Shown one piece after another: positions 17,001 to 25,278 of a DNA stretch of 64,000 nucleotides (positions are counted from its first letter, which is position 1; each line of letters opens with the position of its first letter). The position numbers and the translations under genes are program-made. Under the pieces are notes generated by a model that was not told the DNA's origin, did not search any database, and saw only the letters and a list, made by a program, of their open reading frames with translations. Origin of the DNA: an uncultured Draconibacterium sp. (GTDB lineage Bacteria; Bacteroidota; Bacteroidia; Bacteroidales; Prolixibacteraceae); NCBI RefSeq assembly GCF_963676735.1, contig NZ_OY781464.1, forward strand, positions 2,327,001 through 2,391,000, in the 5' to 3' direction.

Positions 17001-19101
17001 CTCCGGGACTTACCGTGCCACTTGAGCTAAAGGTGCTACCACCATCGGTTGAAACTTGCTTTTCTACTTTTTGTCCGAATGAAGCAACAATTAAGGCATT
17101 TACAGTATTTGAAATAAGCGACGAACTAAGGTTTCCTCCTGAAATCTCAAACTCGTTAGGAGTTACTCCAGGCATGGCAAAAGAATCCACCTGCACATCA
17201 AATTCGATGAAATAATACGGCAAGGCATAAGTGCCGTAGGTACCGCAATAGGAAGAATAAAACAATTGACAATCGGAAGCGATATCCGGCAACGTCCAGT
17301 TTAAATTAGGTGCCGAATGAGAAGGAAAAACGCCAGTCCAGGCGGTAGTACCTGCAGGAATACTTCCTCCGGATGAACAAGGCGGACTGTAAGTTGATGC
17401 CACATAGTAGCTTTCGTTACCCACATAGGTAAAGTTACTGTGTAAAACATCCTGAAGACTGGCACCGCTAATATCAGCGCTTCCTATGTTTTGCACCCGT
17501 ACTCTAAACCGGATAATATCACCAGGTTCGTATTCCGTTTGGGGCGAGCAAATATCTTTTACAATGCACGGACGGGGTTCACCATCGCCAACGGTAAACG
17601 GCACACAGGCATCATTTAAAGACAGTGAATTGGCCAAACCGTCGAAAGATGCGCAATTGGTTACGATAGTTCCAACAGGGTTGGGTTCTATTGTAAAATC
17701 AACCTGTATATAAATGCAATCACCAACAGGCAGTGTTCCGGTCATTTGTACCTGAAAATCAGTAATAGTGGAAGCTATTGTTCCTGTAGAATAATAACTT
17801 GTTAATCCCGTGGCGTAGGAAGATCCATTCACATTTAAATCAACGGTTGTAGTTGCATTTGCATTGTATATTCTAATTTCATCAACACTAATACCTGATG
17901 GAATTACATCGTTTATATTAAAAGCACTTAGCGGCACATTTCCATTATTGCAGAAATTTATTTGATAGCGCCCTGTACAACCGGGAACGCGATTGGCTAC
18001 CCAAACATACTTTTGGAAGTTAGCATTGGGGTTCGGAGTATAATCAACAACCTCAACGCAAGTTTGATTGCTATTGTGAGTAACGGGTTGGTTACATATT
18101 GTTCCATCAAGCGTAAGGTCGTTATTTATTACAGTACCCACCGGAAAGCTTGTAGCCGGATATGACACTTCTATTTCGCAATAATAGTAGGCGTATGGAG
18201 TAGTGGCATCAAGAAAACCCGAGTTTACATTCCAGGTTAATGTTCCACTGGCACCAACTGATATTCCGGCACACGTGCTTGATGTTACAACAGCACCTGG
18301 TGGTAATACATCGGTTACTACTGCGCTATTCATATTTATTTGCCCTGAAACATTACCATAATACGGGCTGCTTTTCATTACATACAAACGATAGGTTACT
18401 GATCCATCCGGAGGAATCATATAATTACAGCTTCCGGTGGTAGGATAATTTGGATTTACAACTGCGCCATCAACAATAGTTTTGGCCACTCTCCACGGGT
18501 CGACGGCCGATGCAGTTGTGCTTACAAAGCCCGTATAATACGGTTTGTCGTCGATAAGAATTCCGGCTCTGTTTCTAACCGTTGTTCCGTCGCAGGTAAC
18601 TCCTTCAGGGAATTTTACAACAATGGTAAACGATCCTGAAGATGCAGAACCTGCCGGCAACCCGGTAAGCGAATAATGAACGGTATGACTTGAACCTGGA
18701 CTACCTGTATAAGAAATGACGGGTGAAACACCATTAACCATAGACGGTGGCGGAACATTCACAATAACAAGATCATCAGGTATTACGTCCTGAATATTAA
18801 TTGTAGTAGCACCGGCCGGTGCCGAAAACATTATGGTGTAACTAAAATTTACTCCACTTGGAATATTCGCGTTACTCACAATTTTCTTTAACGCGTAGCC
18901 TTCCCCAACCCATTCGGCCTCATTCGGATTTGGCCCCTGTGCATAAAGGTTATGTTGAAAGAAAAAGCTCGAAAAAATGAGTACCCACACTACAACATAA
19001 CTCCTCCTAAATCTCAGAAAACTCCATTCACTTTTCTCTTTGTTTGAGGCAACATGCCTTAAATGCAATCTGCCATAATTTAAAAAACGCTCAATTTTCA
19101 T
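14020..19101 (-). CDS. large T9SS-exported adhesin-like protein with Cys-rich repeats
   Basis: Protein of 1693 residues. The N-terminus carries a signal-anchor-like segment (YVVVWVLIFSSFFF) after an unusually long, basic 33-residue n-region, then YAQG, a likely signal-peptidase site. The first ~870 residues hold DUF11-type modules of surface proteins (VTDVLPPGAVV, YEPGDIIRFRVRVQNIG, NLVDLLPMDDGS). Four tandem ~112-residue repeats follow, each opening with a CC pair (CCDSI or CCEEI), then CC about 17 residues later, NG(E)xC and DC, plus a partial fifth. Near 1550 there is a DPDSDDDGISDG thrombospondin-type-3 calcium motif. The C-terminus is a Por/T9SS sorting domain (LYPNPSDD...GLYKAVLKSG). 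Probably secreted to or displayed on the cell surface. Ligand unknown. Confidence 0.85.
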   Translation of the reverse strand: MKIERFLNYGRLHLRHVASNKEKSEWSFLRFRRSYVVVWVLIFSSFFFQHNLYAQGPNPNEAEWVGEGYALKKIVSNANIPSGVNFSYTIMFSAPAGATTINIQDVIPDDLVIVNVPPPSMVNGVSPVISYTGSPGSSHTVHYSLTGLPAGSASSGSFTIVVKFPEGVTCDGTTVRNRAGILIDDKPYYTGFVSTTASAVDPWRVAKTIVDGAVVNPNYPTTGSCNYMIPPDGSVTYRLYVMKSSPYYGNVSGQINMNSAVVTDVLPPGAVVTSSTCAGISVGASGTLTWNVNSGFLDATTPYAYYYCEIEVSYPATSFPVGTVINNDLTLDGTICNQPVTHNSNQTCVEVVDYTPNPNANFQKYVWVANRVPGCTGRYQINFCNNGNVPLSAFNINDVIPSGISVDEIRIYNANATTTVDLNVNGSSYATGLTSYYSTGTIASTITDFQVQMTGTLPVGDCIYIQVDFTIEPNPVGTIVTNCASFDGLANSLSLNDACVPFTVGDGEPRPCIVKDICSPQTEYEPGDIIRFRVRVQNIGSADISGASLQDVLHSNFTYVGNESYYVASTYSPPCSSGGSIPAGTTAWTGVFPSHSAPNLNWTLPDIASDCQLFYSSYCGTYGTYALPYYFIEFDVQVDSFAMPGVTPNEFEISGGNLSSSLISNTVNALIVASFGQKVEKQVSTDGGSTFSSSGTVSPGGTARYRLNYKNTSNVPVTSINLVDLLPMDDGSNDWLILNRAVPRGSSFGVDYAATHSTALVPGGAGPSPALDFSNDANMCLPLFSYSPVGCNGPTWGTTPERNIKMDYTSFVLGPNIQLQEEFDVSIPAGATMQQTACNDFAGISSANFLLDGVPQSVTLTPIAAPPVCITVDTAMQTSCCDSIRIEPVSNPATGEDCCVRITAECPVKSVEVIVENGTISSANSTCSTLPTGYAGQSNFTFPGNGCEIDMTHCFTPDQTGAVSVNYLITFDNGEICRDSITLDCGIVDKNCCDSIVLEAYQDPDLEECCVRVLTECEIDSVLVTVNNGVFSSNTWNCSATIPAAAIGQSSFMFDAASCILNMTNCVTASQSGTVSLNYVFFFANGEKCEKGIELDCKYTAQNCCDSILLETYQDQDLQECCVRVATNCEVDSVMVTVDNGIFSSNSWNCSTTIPNDAIGQSSYTFNTGLCLLNMSNCFTANQAGVITVSYVFYMSNGEKCEKKVQLDCEYVAKDCCEEIILEAYQDADLGECCMQFVSKCETDSIAVSIYNGTFANAIVNGISVSSGVVGNSSYTFNINANAAELITCATPDSTGVVVVNYVAYLANGEVCEKKIEMDCKAPEPTSDCCPVVDFKLRRSWPYFNKYVGTFEIFNPDPSNPICSVQISSSLGGSFNTGTLIIDGSPSTQTWNSTSIPASGILSPQAINDMLFTLTAFNYKGVITVCVTKCDGTECCYEFNWNGKPIVVTPWEPTQLGNGRLLAVSVSPEITEDINESIKYVSFGFADEQVGEGDAEFFAIGSTGDCDDGDESPVPGSTDPDSDDDGISDGTESYMSKHNAFFELTCPYKSGSGMQAPVFNLVIKGELPKIGMALISEEGNVVFDGEIDLANPDSVITSAEIPTEKSASMFEFLNLYPNPSDDFFTVTYATSKVLDIDILLVNQQGQVLKIKNMGNTNTGVHNTTINVSDLPAGLYKAVLKSGDRMLTKSAIVK

Positions 19102-19330
19102 CTTATATTTTTTAGGTTACTTTCGAATGTCTAAGCGCAAGTTAAGGAAAACAGAGTAGCTTTAAAAGACTTTATAGTCTTTTTTTCTTTTTTTGTTTGG
19201 TTGAATTGATATAATTGCTTGATGCAATCAACAAGCACCTTAACAGATAGTAAAGTCCAAACGAATTTTCGCTTATATTGTAGCGATATTATTTTTTTTC
19301 CCACTTTTGCACCCTTGCAACATATTAACT

Positions 19331-20377
19331 ATGGAGAAATATATCGAACTGTTAAAAAAACTGATTTCTACAGAGTCGTTTAGTAAAGAAGAAGAAAATG
19401 CAGCGGCAGTTATGCGCGATTTTTTGAGTAAGGCAGGCATTGCTTTTAAAACCAAAGAGAACAATACCTGGGCCTTTTGCAAAAATTTTTCTGCTGAAAA
19501 ACCCACCATCCTGCTCGATTCGCATATTGATACAGTTCGTCCTGCAAAGGGCTACACCAAAGATCCGTTTTCGCCCATTGAAGAAGGAGACAAATTGTTT
19601 GGTCTGGGCAGCAACGATGCAGGAGGGCCGCTTGTAGCACTTTTAGCCACCTTTATTCATTTTTACGAGCGTAACGACCTGCCTTTTAACCTGGTTTATG
19701 CAGCAACTGCTGAAGAAGAAATTTCGGGTAGACGGGGCCTGGAAATTGTTTTACCAGAAGTTGCCCCAATTACATTTGCAATAATTGGCGAACCTACCAA
19801 AATGGAGTTAGCCATCGCCGAAAAAGGCTTGCTGGTATTGGACTGTTACGCCCACGGAAAATCGGGACATGCAGCACGCGAAGAAGGCGAAAATGCATTG
19901 TACAAAGCTATTGATGACATTGACAAACTTCGGAATTTTGAGTTTAAAAAAGTATCGGATGTTCTGGGAAAAGTAAAACTTTCGGTAACTCAGATTGAAG
20001 CAGGAACCCAACACAATGTAGTACCCGACAATTGCCATTTTGTAGTTGATGTGCGCACCAATGAACATTATACCAACAAGGAAGCAGCTGAAATAATCGA
20101 TCAGCTTATTGAGGCAGAAGTAAAACCACGTTCGGTTCGATTAAATTCTTCAGGCATATCGGCGCATCACCCTTTTGCCCGGCTTGTAAAAACAAAAGGT
20201 ATAACCATTTATGGTTCGCCAACCACCTCCGACCAGGCCATTATTTCATGCATGTCGGTTAAAATGGGCCCCGGCGATTCGGCACGTTCGCATACTGCCG
20301 ATGAGTTTATCTATAAAACGGAGATTATTGAAGGCATAAAAAGATACATTGAACTATTGGAAGAATTAAAAATCTGA
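19331..20377 (+). CDS. M20 family deacetylase, acetylornithine/acetylcitrulline type
   Basis: Zinc peptidase-like hydrolase of 348 residues with the co-catalytic metal motif SHIDTV (H65, D67), NDAGG (D96), the EEE catalytic glutamate segment (128-130), a GEPT loop, and a C-terminal histidine in ARSHTADE. The short length and the GLGSNDAGGPL segment resemble the Bacteroidota ArgE-type enzymes that remove an N-acyl group from ornithine or citrulline in arginine biosynthesis. [LysW]-lysine hydrolase is the main alternative. A TTG at 19307 is in frame, but ATG 19331 is the natural start and the family N-terminus begins there. No other arginine-biosynthesis genes are adjacent. Confidence 0.8.
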   Translation: MEKYIELLKKLISTESFSKEEENAAAVMRDFLSKAGIAFKTKENNTWAFCKNFSAEKPTILLDSHIDTVRPAKGYTKDPFSPIEEGDKLFGLGSNDAGGPLVALLATFIHFYERNDLPFNLVYAATAEEEISGRRGLEIVLPEVAPITFAIIGEPTKMELAIAEKGLLVLDCYAHGKSGHAAREEGENALYKAIDDIDKLRNFEFKKVSDVLGKVKLSVTQIEAGTQHNVVPDNCHFVVDVRTNEHYTNKEAAEIIDQLIEAEVKPRSVRLNSSGISAHHPFARLVKTKGITIYGSPTTSDQAIISCMSVKMGPGDSARSHTADEFIYKTEIIEGIKRYIELLEELKI

Positions 20378-20430
20378 CATCACAAATCCTTTTTTTTGCC
20401 TAAAGCAAAACAATAATTCCCAATACTCTA

Positions 20431-20438
20431 TACCTTTG
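20431..20438 (+). promoter_or_regulatory. -7 box of mnmH-selD, leaderless arrangement
   Basis: TACCTTTG fits TAnnTTTG and ends 5 nt before the mnmH ATG at 20444, so transcription should begin at about the start codon. Confidence 0.6.
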
Positions 20439-20443
20439 CAGCC

Positions 20444-21478
20444 ATGCTTAGGGAAATTTCAATAAATGAATATTTAAATAAAGCCGCAGAGGTACCATTG
20501 GTTGATGTACGATCGCCAGGCGAATACCAAAAAGGACACATTCCGGGGGCTTCAAATATTCCATTATTCTCGAATGAAGAACGGGCTGCCGTAGGTACAG
20601 TTTACGTTCAGCAGTCAAAAGAAAAAGCCATTGAACTGGGTTATAAATACGTAACTCCAAAACTGGATTGGTTTATTTCCGAATCAAAAAAGCGATCCCG
20701 GCAGAACAGCATTGCAGTGCATTGCTGGCGCGGAGGCATGCGCTCAAAATCGTTTGCGCAACACCTTTCCGAAAATGGATTTGCTGATGTTTTTGTAATT
20801 CGAGGCGGTTACAAAGCTTTCAGAAAACATGCACTTGAGGCTTTTAAAACCAAAGCCGAAATTTGTATTCTTGGCGGTTATACCGGCAGCGGAAAAACCT
20901 ATATTTTAAAGGAACTAAAGAATAAAGGCGCACAAATTATCGATTTGGAGGGCTTGGCCAATCATAAAGGTTCTGCTTTTGGGCGTGTAGGTTCGGGCGA
21001 ACAACCTACAATCGAGCAATTTGAAAACAACCTGTTCTGGCAGTGGAAAGATCTTGACTTGCAAAAGCCCATCTGGGTTGAAGACGAGAGCCACCGTATT
21101 GGTTTGGTAAATATTCCCATGAATTTTTATAATAACATGCGGCAGCAACCGGTTATTTTTCTCGATATACCGCGTCAAGAACGTGCCCAACACCTGGTTA
21201 ACGAGTATGCATCGGTTAACAAAGCAATACTGGAAGATTCCATTCGTCGGATTTCGAAACGTTTGGGAGGCTTAAACACCCAAAAAGCCCTGGATCATTT
21301 AGAAAAAAATGAATTCTTTGAAGTGGCAATGATTACACTCGTTTATTACGACAAATATTACTGGCGCGGACTGAAAAATCGCGAACACAACCATATTTAT
21401 CCTGTTGAGATAAAACATATTGATCACTCAACAAATGCACAGCAAATTTTAAACTACCATGAATCAGTCAGAGTTTAA
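20444..21478 (+). CDS. mnmH: tRNA 2-selenouridine synthase
   Basis: Also called SelU or YbbB; 344 residues. The N-terminal rhodanese domain has the active cysteine C94 in HCWRGGMRS, and a P-loop GGYTGSGKT (144-152) starts the C-terminal domain. The enzyme geranylates and then selenates 2-thiouridine at the wobble position of tRNAs for Lys, Glu and Gln, using selenophosphate. The last 20 bp overlap selD, which supplies the selenophosphate, so the two are translationally coupled. This gives the organism the selenouridine trait. Genes for selenocysteine incorporation (selA, selB, selC) are not in this window. Confidence 0.95.
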   Translation: MLREISINEYLNKAAEVPLVDVRSPGEYQKGHIPGASNIPLFSNEERAAVGTVYVQQSKEKAIELGYKYVTPKLDWFISESKKRSRQNSIAVHCWRGGMRSKSFAQHLSENGFADVFVIRGGYKAFRKHALEAFKTKAEICILGGYTGSGKTYILKELKNKGAQIIDLEGLANHKGSAFGRVGSGEQPTIEQFENNLFWQWKDLDLQKPIWVEDESHRIGLVNIPMNFYNNMRQQPVIFLDIPRQERAQHLVNEYASVNKAILEDSIRRISKRLGGLNTQKALDHLEKNEFFEVAMITLVYYDKYYWRGLKNREHNHIYPVEIKHIDHSTNAQQILNYHESVRV

Positions 21479-22508
21479 GAGCATTAAGCTCACCCAATAC
21501 AGTCACGGAGCAGGCTGCGGATGCAAAATATCGCCAAAAGTATTAAGTACCATACTTGAAACAAAACTGGATATGGGTTTACAACCGAACCTACTGGTTG
21601 GCAACGATAGCCGTGATGATGCTGCCGTACTTGATTTGGAAAATGGCACTGCAATTATTAGTACCACCGACTTTTTTATGCCAATTGTTGACGACCCGTT
21701 TACCTTTGGACGCATTGCAGCAACCAATGCCATTAGCGATGTGTTTGCCATGGGCGGAAAACCTATTCTGGCTATTGCCATTCTGGGTTGGCCGGTGAAT
21801 AAACTGGCACCTGAAATTGCCCGTGAGGTGGTTGAAGGGGGCCGACAGGTTTGCAAGGAAGTAGGCATTAGTTTGGCTGGCGGACACAGTATCGACAGTC
21901 CGGAACCAATTTTTGGACTGGCGGTAACCGGGCAGGTCGAACTAAAAAACATAAAACAAAACGACACCGCTACAAAGGGGTGCAAGCTTCTGCTTACCAA
22001 ACCTCTGGGAGTTGGCATATTAACTACTGCACAAAAAAAAGGAATTCTAAGCCTGGAGCATGCTGAAATTGCGCCGCAACTGATGTGTCAGCTAAACACT
22101 CCGGGTTACGAGTTGGCAAAAATTCGCGGAGTAAAAGCAATGACCGATGTAACCGGATTTGGCCTGCTGGGGCACCTCACCGAAATGTGCGAAGGCAGCG
22201 GTTTGTCGGCACAAATTGAATATGAAAAAATACCATGTTTGCCAATTCTCGAACCTTACCTGCAACAAAACTGTATTCCGGGAGGAACACATCGGAACTG
22301 GGAAAGCTACGGCCACAATGTTGCATTAAAGCAAGAAAGCTACAAAAACATTCTTTGCGACCCGCAAACCAGTGGAGGACTGCTATTGGCTGTTGACCCA
22401 CAGGCTTTGGAAGAGGTGAAAGATTGCCTCAAAAATTTTGGTATTGAAGCCGAACCATTTGGCCAGTTAAGCGAAAAACAAAACGGCCAACTAATTTCGG
22501 TGCATTAA
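21459..22508 (+). CDS. selD: selenide, water dikinase (selenophosphate synthetase)
   Basis: 349 residues, standard length. It makes selenophosphate from selenide and ATP. The N-terminal GAGCGCKISP holds the catalytic Cys/Lys pair (C20, K23) as ordinary cysteine, not selenocysteine. NDSRDDAAV, STTDFFMPIVDDPF and AGGHSID are the ATP/Mg motifs of the PurM-like fold, and DVTGFGLLGHL is also present. It overlaps mnmH by 20 bp and shares its promoter. No inverted repeat resembling a terminator was seen before the VF530 gene 53 bp downstream. Confidence 0.97.
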   Translation: MNQSEFKSIKLTQYSHGAGCGCKISPKVLSTILETKLDMGLQPNLLVGNDSRDDAAVLDLENGTAIISTTDFFMPIVDDPFTFGRIAATNAISDVFAMGGKPILAIAILGWPVNKLAPEIAREVVEGGRQVCKEVGISLAGGHSIDSPEPIFGLAVTGQVELKNIKQNDTATKGCKLLLTKPLGVGILTTAQKKGILSLEHAEIAPQLMCQLNTPGYELAKIRGVKAMTDVTGFGLLGHLTEMCEGSGLSAQIEYEKIPCLPILEPYLQQNCIPGGTHRNWESYGHNVALKQESYKNILCDPQTSGGLLLAVDPQALEEVKDCLKNFGIEAEPFGQLSEKQNGQLISVH

Positions 22509-22561
22509 GGGCCAATTACAGTTCAATGTACCGGAATGTTCGAATTTAAAAAGCTGAACCC

Positions 22562-22783
22562 ATGAGTAAAGAACAAGCAAACAATCCCTTGCACGGCAAA
22601 ACCCTGGAAGCAATTTTGGTATACCTGGTTAGCTACTATGGTTTTGAAGAATTAGGAGACAGAATCAGGATAAACTGTTTCCGAAAGGATCCAAGCATAA
22701 AATCAAGTTTAAAATTCTTACGACGAACTCCATGGGCCCGCGAAAAAGTTGAAAATCTTTACCTTGAAACCCTGAAAAAGTAG
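22562..22783 (+). CDS. VF530 family (DUF2132) DNA-binding protein
   Basis: Small basic protein of 73 residues. NPLHGKTLEAIL, YYGFEELGDRI-INCF, and SLKFLRRTPWAREKVE are the family signatures of VF530/DUF2132, for which DNA binding has been proposed from structure. The biological role is not known. It follows selD by 53 bp on the same strand and could be cotranscribed. Confidence 0.85.
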   Translation: MSKEQANNPLHGKTLEAILVYLVSYYGFEELGDRIRINCFRKDPSIKSSLKFLRRTPWAREKVENLYLETLKK

Positions 22784-22948
22784 AGTCAAATAAAAGAATA
22801 GAAACCCTTAGTTTTAAAATACCGCAAACAGATTTTAGGTGAACAAGATGTTAACAGGAACATTTCATTAAACTTATAACCAACTGTTGCGTTATTGTGC
22901 TGAATTCAATAGTTAAGTTCTACCGAGTAATAATTCAGAAAATAGAAA

Positions 22949-23593
22949 ATGAGCAAAGTATTTCAATTTGGTGAAAATGTGCAGGGCTACAGTATTCCTG
23001 TATTAAACGAGCGAGAAATAAGAGCAGCAGCAGGCATACTTTTTATGCTGATGTTTATATCCATTCAACAGGCAGCAGCCGGCGATTTTACCTTGCTAAA
23101 ATATGCCATTATAGCTTTTTTAAGCGATATGCTGATACGTGTTTTCGTGAGTCCCCGATTTGCGCCAACATTAATAATTGGGCGCTGGATTGTTCGCAAT
23201 CAAACACCGGAATACGTTGGTGCGCGCCAGAAAAAATTTGCGTGGAAAATAGGAGTGGCACTGGCGCTAATTATGTTGGTGCTGGTGGTAATTGTCAACT
23301 CTTTCAGCCCCATATCGGGGATTATTTGCATGGTATGTTTACTATTTCTCTTTTTCGAAGCCGCCTTTGGCATTTGCCTGGGTTGTAAATTTTACCCGCT
23401 ATTTTTCAAAGATAAAGTACAATATTGCCCCGGCGAGGTTTGCGATATTAAATCGAGACACGAAATTCAGAAAACAAATTGGACACATTTACTGATTGTA
23501 CTGGGTTTCGCCGCATTTATTGCAGTAAACTATCTTTTGTTTCACGGATTTTTTACTGAGGCACCGTTCGATCTTTTTGGAATTACGAGCTAA
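22949..23593 (+). CDS. DUF4395 membrane protein
   Basis: 214 residues with four to five hydrophobic helices. The N-terminal QGYSIPVLNEREIRAAAGI and central SPRFAPTLIIGR segments are characteristic of DUF4395. A cysteine-rich loop, GICLGCKFY then YCPGEVC, lies between helices; DUF4395 proteins often sit near thioredoxin-like or sulfur-transfer genes, so these cysteines may be redox or metal active. Here the neighbours are the selenium genes and transhydrogenase. No function is assigned. Confidence 0.75.
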   Translation: MSKVFQFGENVQGYSIPVLNEREIRAAAGILFMLMFISIQQAAAGDFTLLKYAIIAFLSDMLIRVFVSPRFAPTLIIGRWIVRNQTPEYVGARQKKFAWKIGVALALIMLVLVVIVNSFSPISGIICMVCLLFLFFEAAFGICLGCKFYPLFFKDKVQYCPGEVCDIKSRHEIQKTNWTHLLIVLGFAAFIAVNYLLFHGFFTEAPFDLFGITS

Positions 23594-23778
23594 AACGCGC
23601 CCCCCCTGCCTACCCTGCTTCATTTCACAAGCCTTTAATAAGTTCACTTTTAATTTTTGGCTTGATTTTGAGGACATTGCATCTGTTACTGGCAATTACA
23701 ACAGGGCCAAAGAAAAAAAACTGTTGTAAATCATAATAAAAAACAACTCCGTTAACGCACACGGTTAATAATATTTTA

Positions 23779-23786
23779 TAGTTTTG
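23779..23786 (+). promoter_or_regulatory. -7 box of the pnt operon
   Basis: TAGTTTTG (TAnnTTTG) 31 bp upstream of the pntA1 ATG at 23817. No clear -33 element. Confidence 0.55.
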
Positions 23787-23816
23787 CTATCAAATTAAAT
23801 ATCTAAATCAAAATTT

Positions 23817-24947
23817 ATGATTCTTGGATTATTAAAGGAACACGGTATTGAAACGCGTGTCGCTTTACTTCCGGAAACTGTTAAAGCATTTACCGATTTA
23901 AAAGTAGAGGTATTGGTTGAACAGGGAGCTGGTGAAACAGCTTTTGCTTCAGATGCTGATTACGAAGCAGTTGGTGGCAAACCGGTTAGTCGCGATGAAG
24001 TGTTTGAAAAAGCTGATGTTCTCCTGCAGATTCAGCCGCCGGCTGAAGGAGACACCGGGAGAATTAAGGACTCTCAGGTTTGGATAAGCGCTTTCAATCC
24101 CTTATGGGACAAAGCCCTGGTAAAAACATTCCTCGAAAAAGGGATTACAACCTTTAGCCTCGACCTGATTCCGCGAACAACGCGCGCACAGGCCATGGAC
24201 ATTTTATCGTCGATGGCAACGGTATCGGGCTATATGGCAGTGTTGGAGGCAGCATCAAAGCTTCCTACCTTTTTCCCGATGTTTATGACTGCAGCCGGTA
24301 CAATTCGCCCGGCAAGTGTGCTGATTTTGGGAGCCGGCGTAGCTGGTTTGCAAGCCATTGCAACCTCAAGAAAACTCGGTGCACAGGTGCAGGTATTCGA
24401 CGTGCGCTCGGCAGTTAAAGAAGAGGTAATGAGCCTCGGCGGTAAATTTGTTGAAGTTGAAGGCGCCACCGAAGACAAAGCTGCCGGAGGTTATGCTGTT
24501 GAACAAACTGAAGATTTTAAAAAGAAACAACAGCAGGCTATTAACGACGTAGCTGCAAAATCGAATGTGGTTATTTGTACCGCACAAATTCCCGGCCGAA
24601 CAGCTCCTCTGCTTATTCCTAAAGAAGCAGTTGAAGGCATGAAACCCGGCTCGGTAATAATCGACCTGGCTGCATCCACAGGCGGGAACTGCGAACTTAC
24701 AAAAGACAACGAAACAGTTGTTTACAAAGGGGTTACCATCGTTGGACAATCGAATTACCCCGCTCAAAAACCTATCGACGCCAGCCGTATGTTTGGAAAA
24801 AATGTGCTTAACTTCATGAAACTGATGATTGAAGAAGACGGCGCACTTAACCTGAATTTTGAAGACGATATTGTAAAAGGAACCTGCATTACACATGCAA
24901 AAGAACTTTACAACGAGCGAGTAAAATCAATAATTGAAAACGCATAA
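23817..24947 (+). CDS. pntA: NAD(P) transhydrogenase alpha subunit, part 1 (NAD-binding)
   Basis: 376 residues, corresponding to the soluble domain I of the proton-translocating transhydrogenase. Visible are LLKEHGIETRVALLPE at the N-terminus, a Rossmann motif LGAGVAGLQAIATSR near 174, and EQGAGETAFASD. It binds NAD(H) and transfers hydride to NADP held by PntB while protons cross the membrane. The alpha subunit is split: its membrane helices are in the next gene. The stop overlaps the upstream-extended frame of that gene. Confidence 0.95.
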   Translation: MILGLLKEHGIETRVALLPETVKAFTDLKVEVLVEQGAGETAFASDADYEAVGGKPVSRDEVFEKADVLLQIQPPAEGDTGRIKDSQVWISAFNPLWDKALVKTFLEKGITTFSLDLIPRTTRAQAMDILSSMATVSGYMAVLEAASKLPTFFPMFMTAAGTIRPASVLILGAGVAGLQAIATSRKLGAQVQVFDVRSAVKEEVMSLGGKFVEVEGATEDKAAGGYAVEQTEDFKKKQQQAINDVAAKSNVVICTAQIPGRTAPLLIPKEAVEGMKPGSVIIDLAASTGGNCELTKDNETVVYKGVTIVGQSNYPAQKPIDASRMFGKNVLNFMKLMIEEDGALNLNFEDDIVKGTCITHAKELYNERVKSIIENA

Positions 24948-24957
24948 AACTACAGGT

Positions 24958-25272
24958 ATGGAACAATTTTTAACCTTTTTCTTTGAGTACAAAGAAGCAA
25001 TTTTCATCATTGCCCTATCTGTATTTGTGGGTATTGAAGTAATTTCCAATGTGCCGGCAGTTTTGCATACGCCGCTCATGTCAGGAGCCAACGCCATTAG
25101 TGGTGTTATTATTATTGGTGGTATTATTCTGGTTGGCCATGCCGACCTTACAAAATTTTCACTTGACCTGGTACTGGGTATTCTAGCCCTTATTTTTGGT
25201 ACCCTTAACGTGGTAGGTGGTTTTGCGGTTACCGACAGAATGCTTGAAATGTTTAAAAAGAAAAAAAAGTAG
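24958..25272 (+). CDS. pntAB: NAD(P) transhydrogenase alpha subunit, part 2 (membrane)
   Basis: 104 residues with three to four transmembrane helices (IFIIALSVFVGIEVI; GVIIIGGIILVGH; LVLGILALIFGTLNVVGGF), equivalent to the domain II segment of PntA. ATG 24958 follows the pntA stop by 10 bp; an in-frame ATG at 24934 would overlap the pntA end and adds MKTHKTTG. The family N-terminus favours 24958. Forms the proton channel with PntB. Confidence 0.9.
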   Translation: MEQFLTFFFEYKEAIFIIALSVFVGIEVISNVPAVLHTPLMSGANAISGVIIIGGIILVGHADLTKFSLDLVLGILALIFGTLNVVGGFAVTDRMLEMFKKKKK

Positions 25273-25278
25273 GCAGTT

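Noticed and set aside
19164..19183. Hairpin AAAAGACT-TTAT-AGTCTTTT before the M20 gene
   Set aside because: Terminator-like but lies between divergent genes with no upstream gene ending there; AT-rich, so probably chance.
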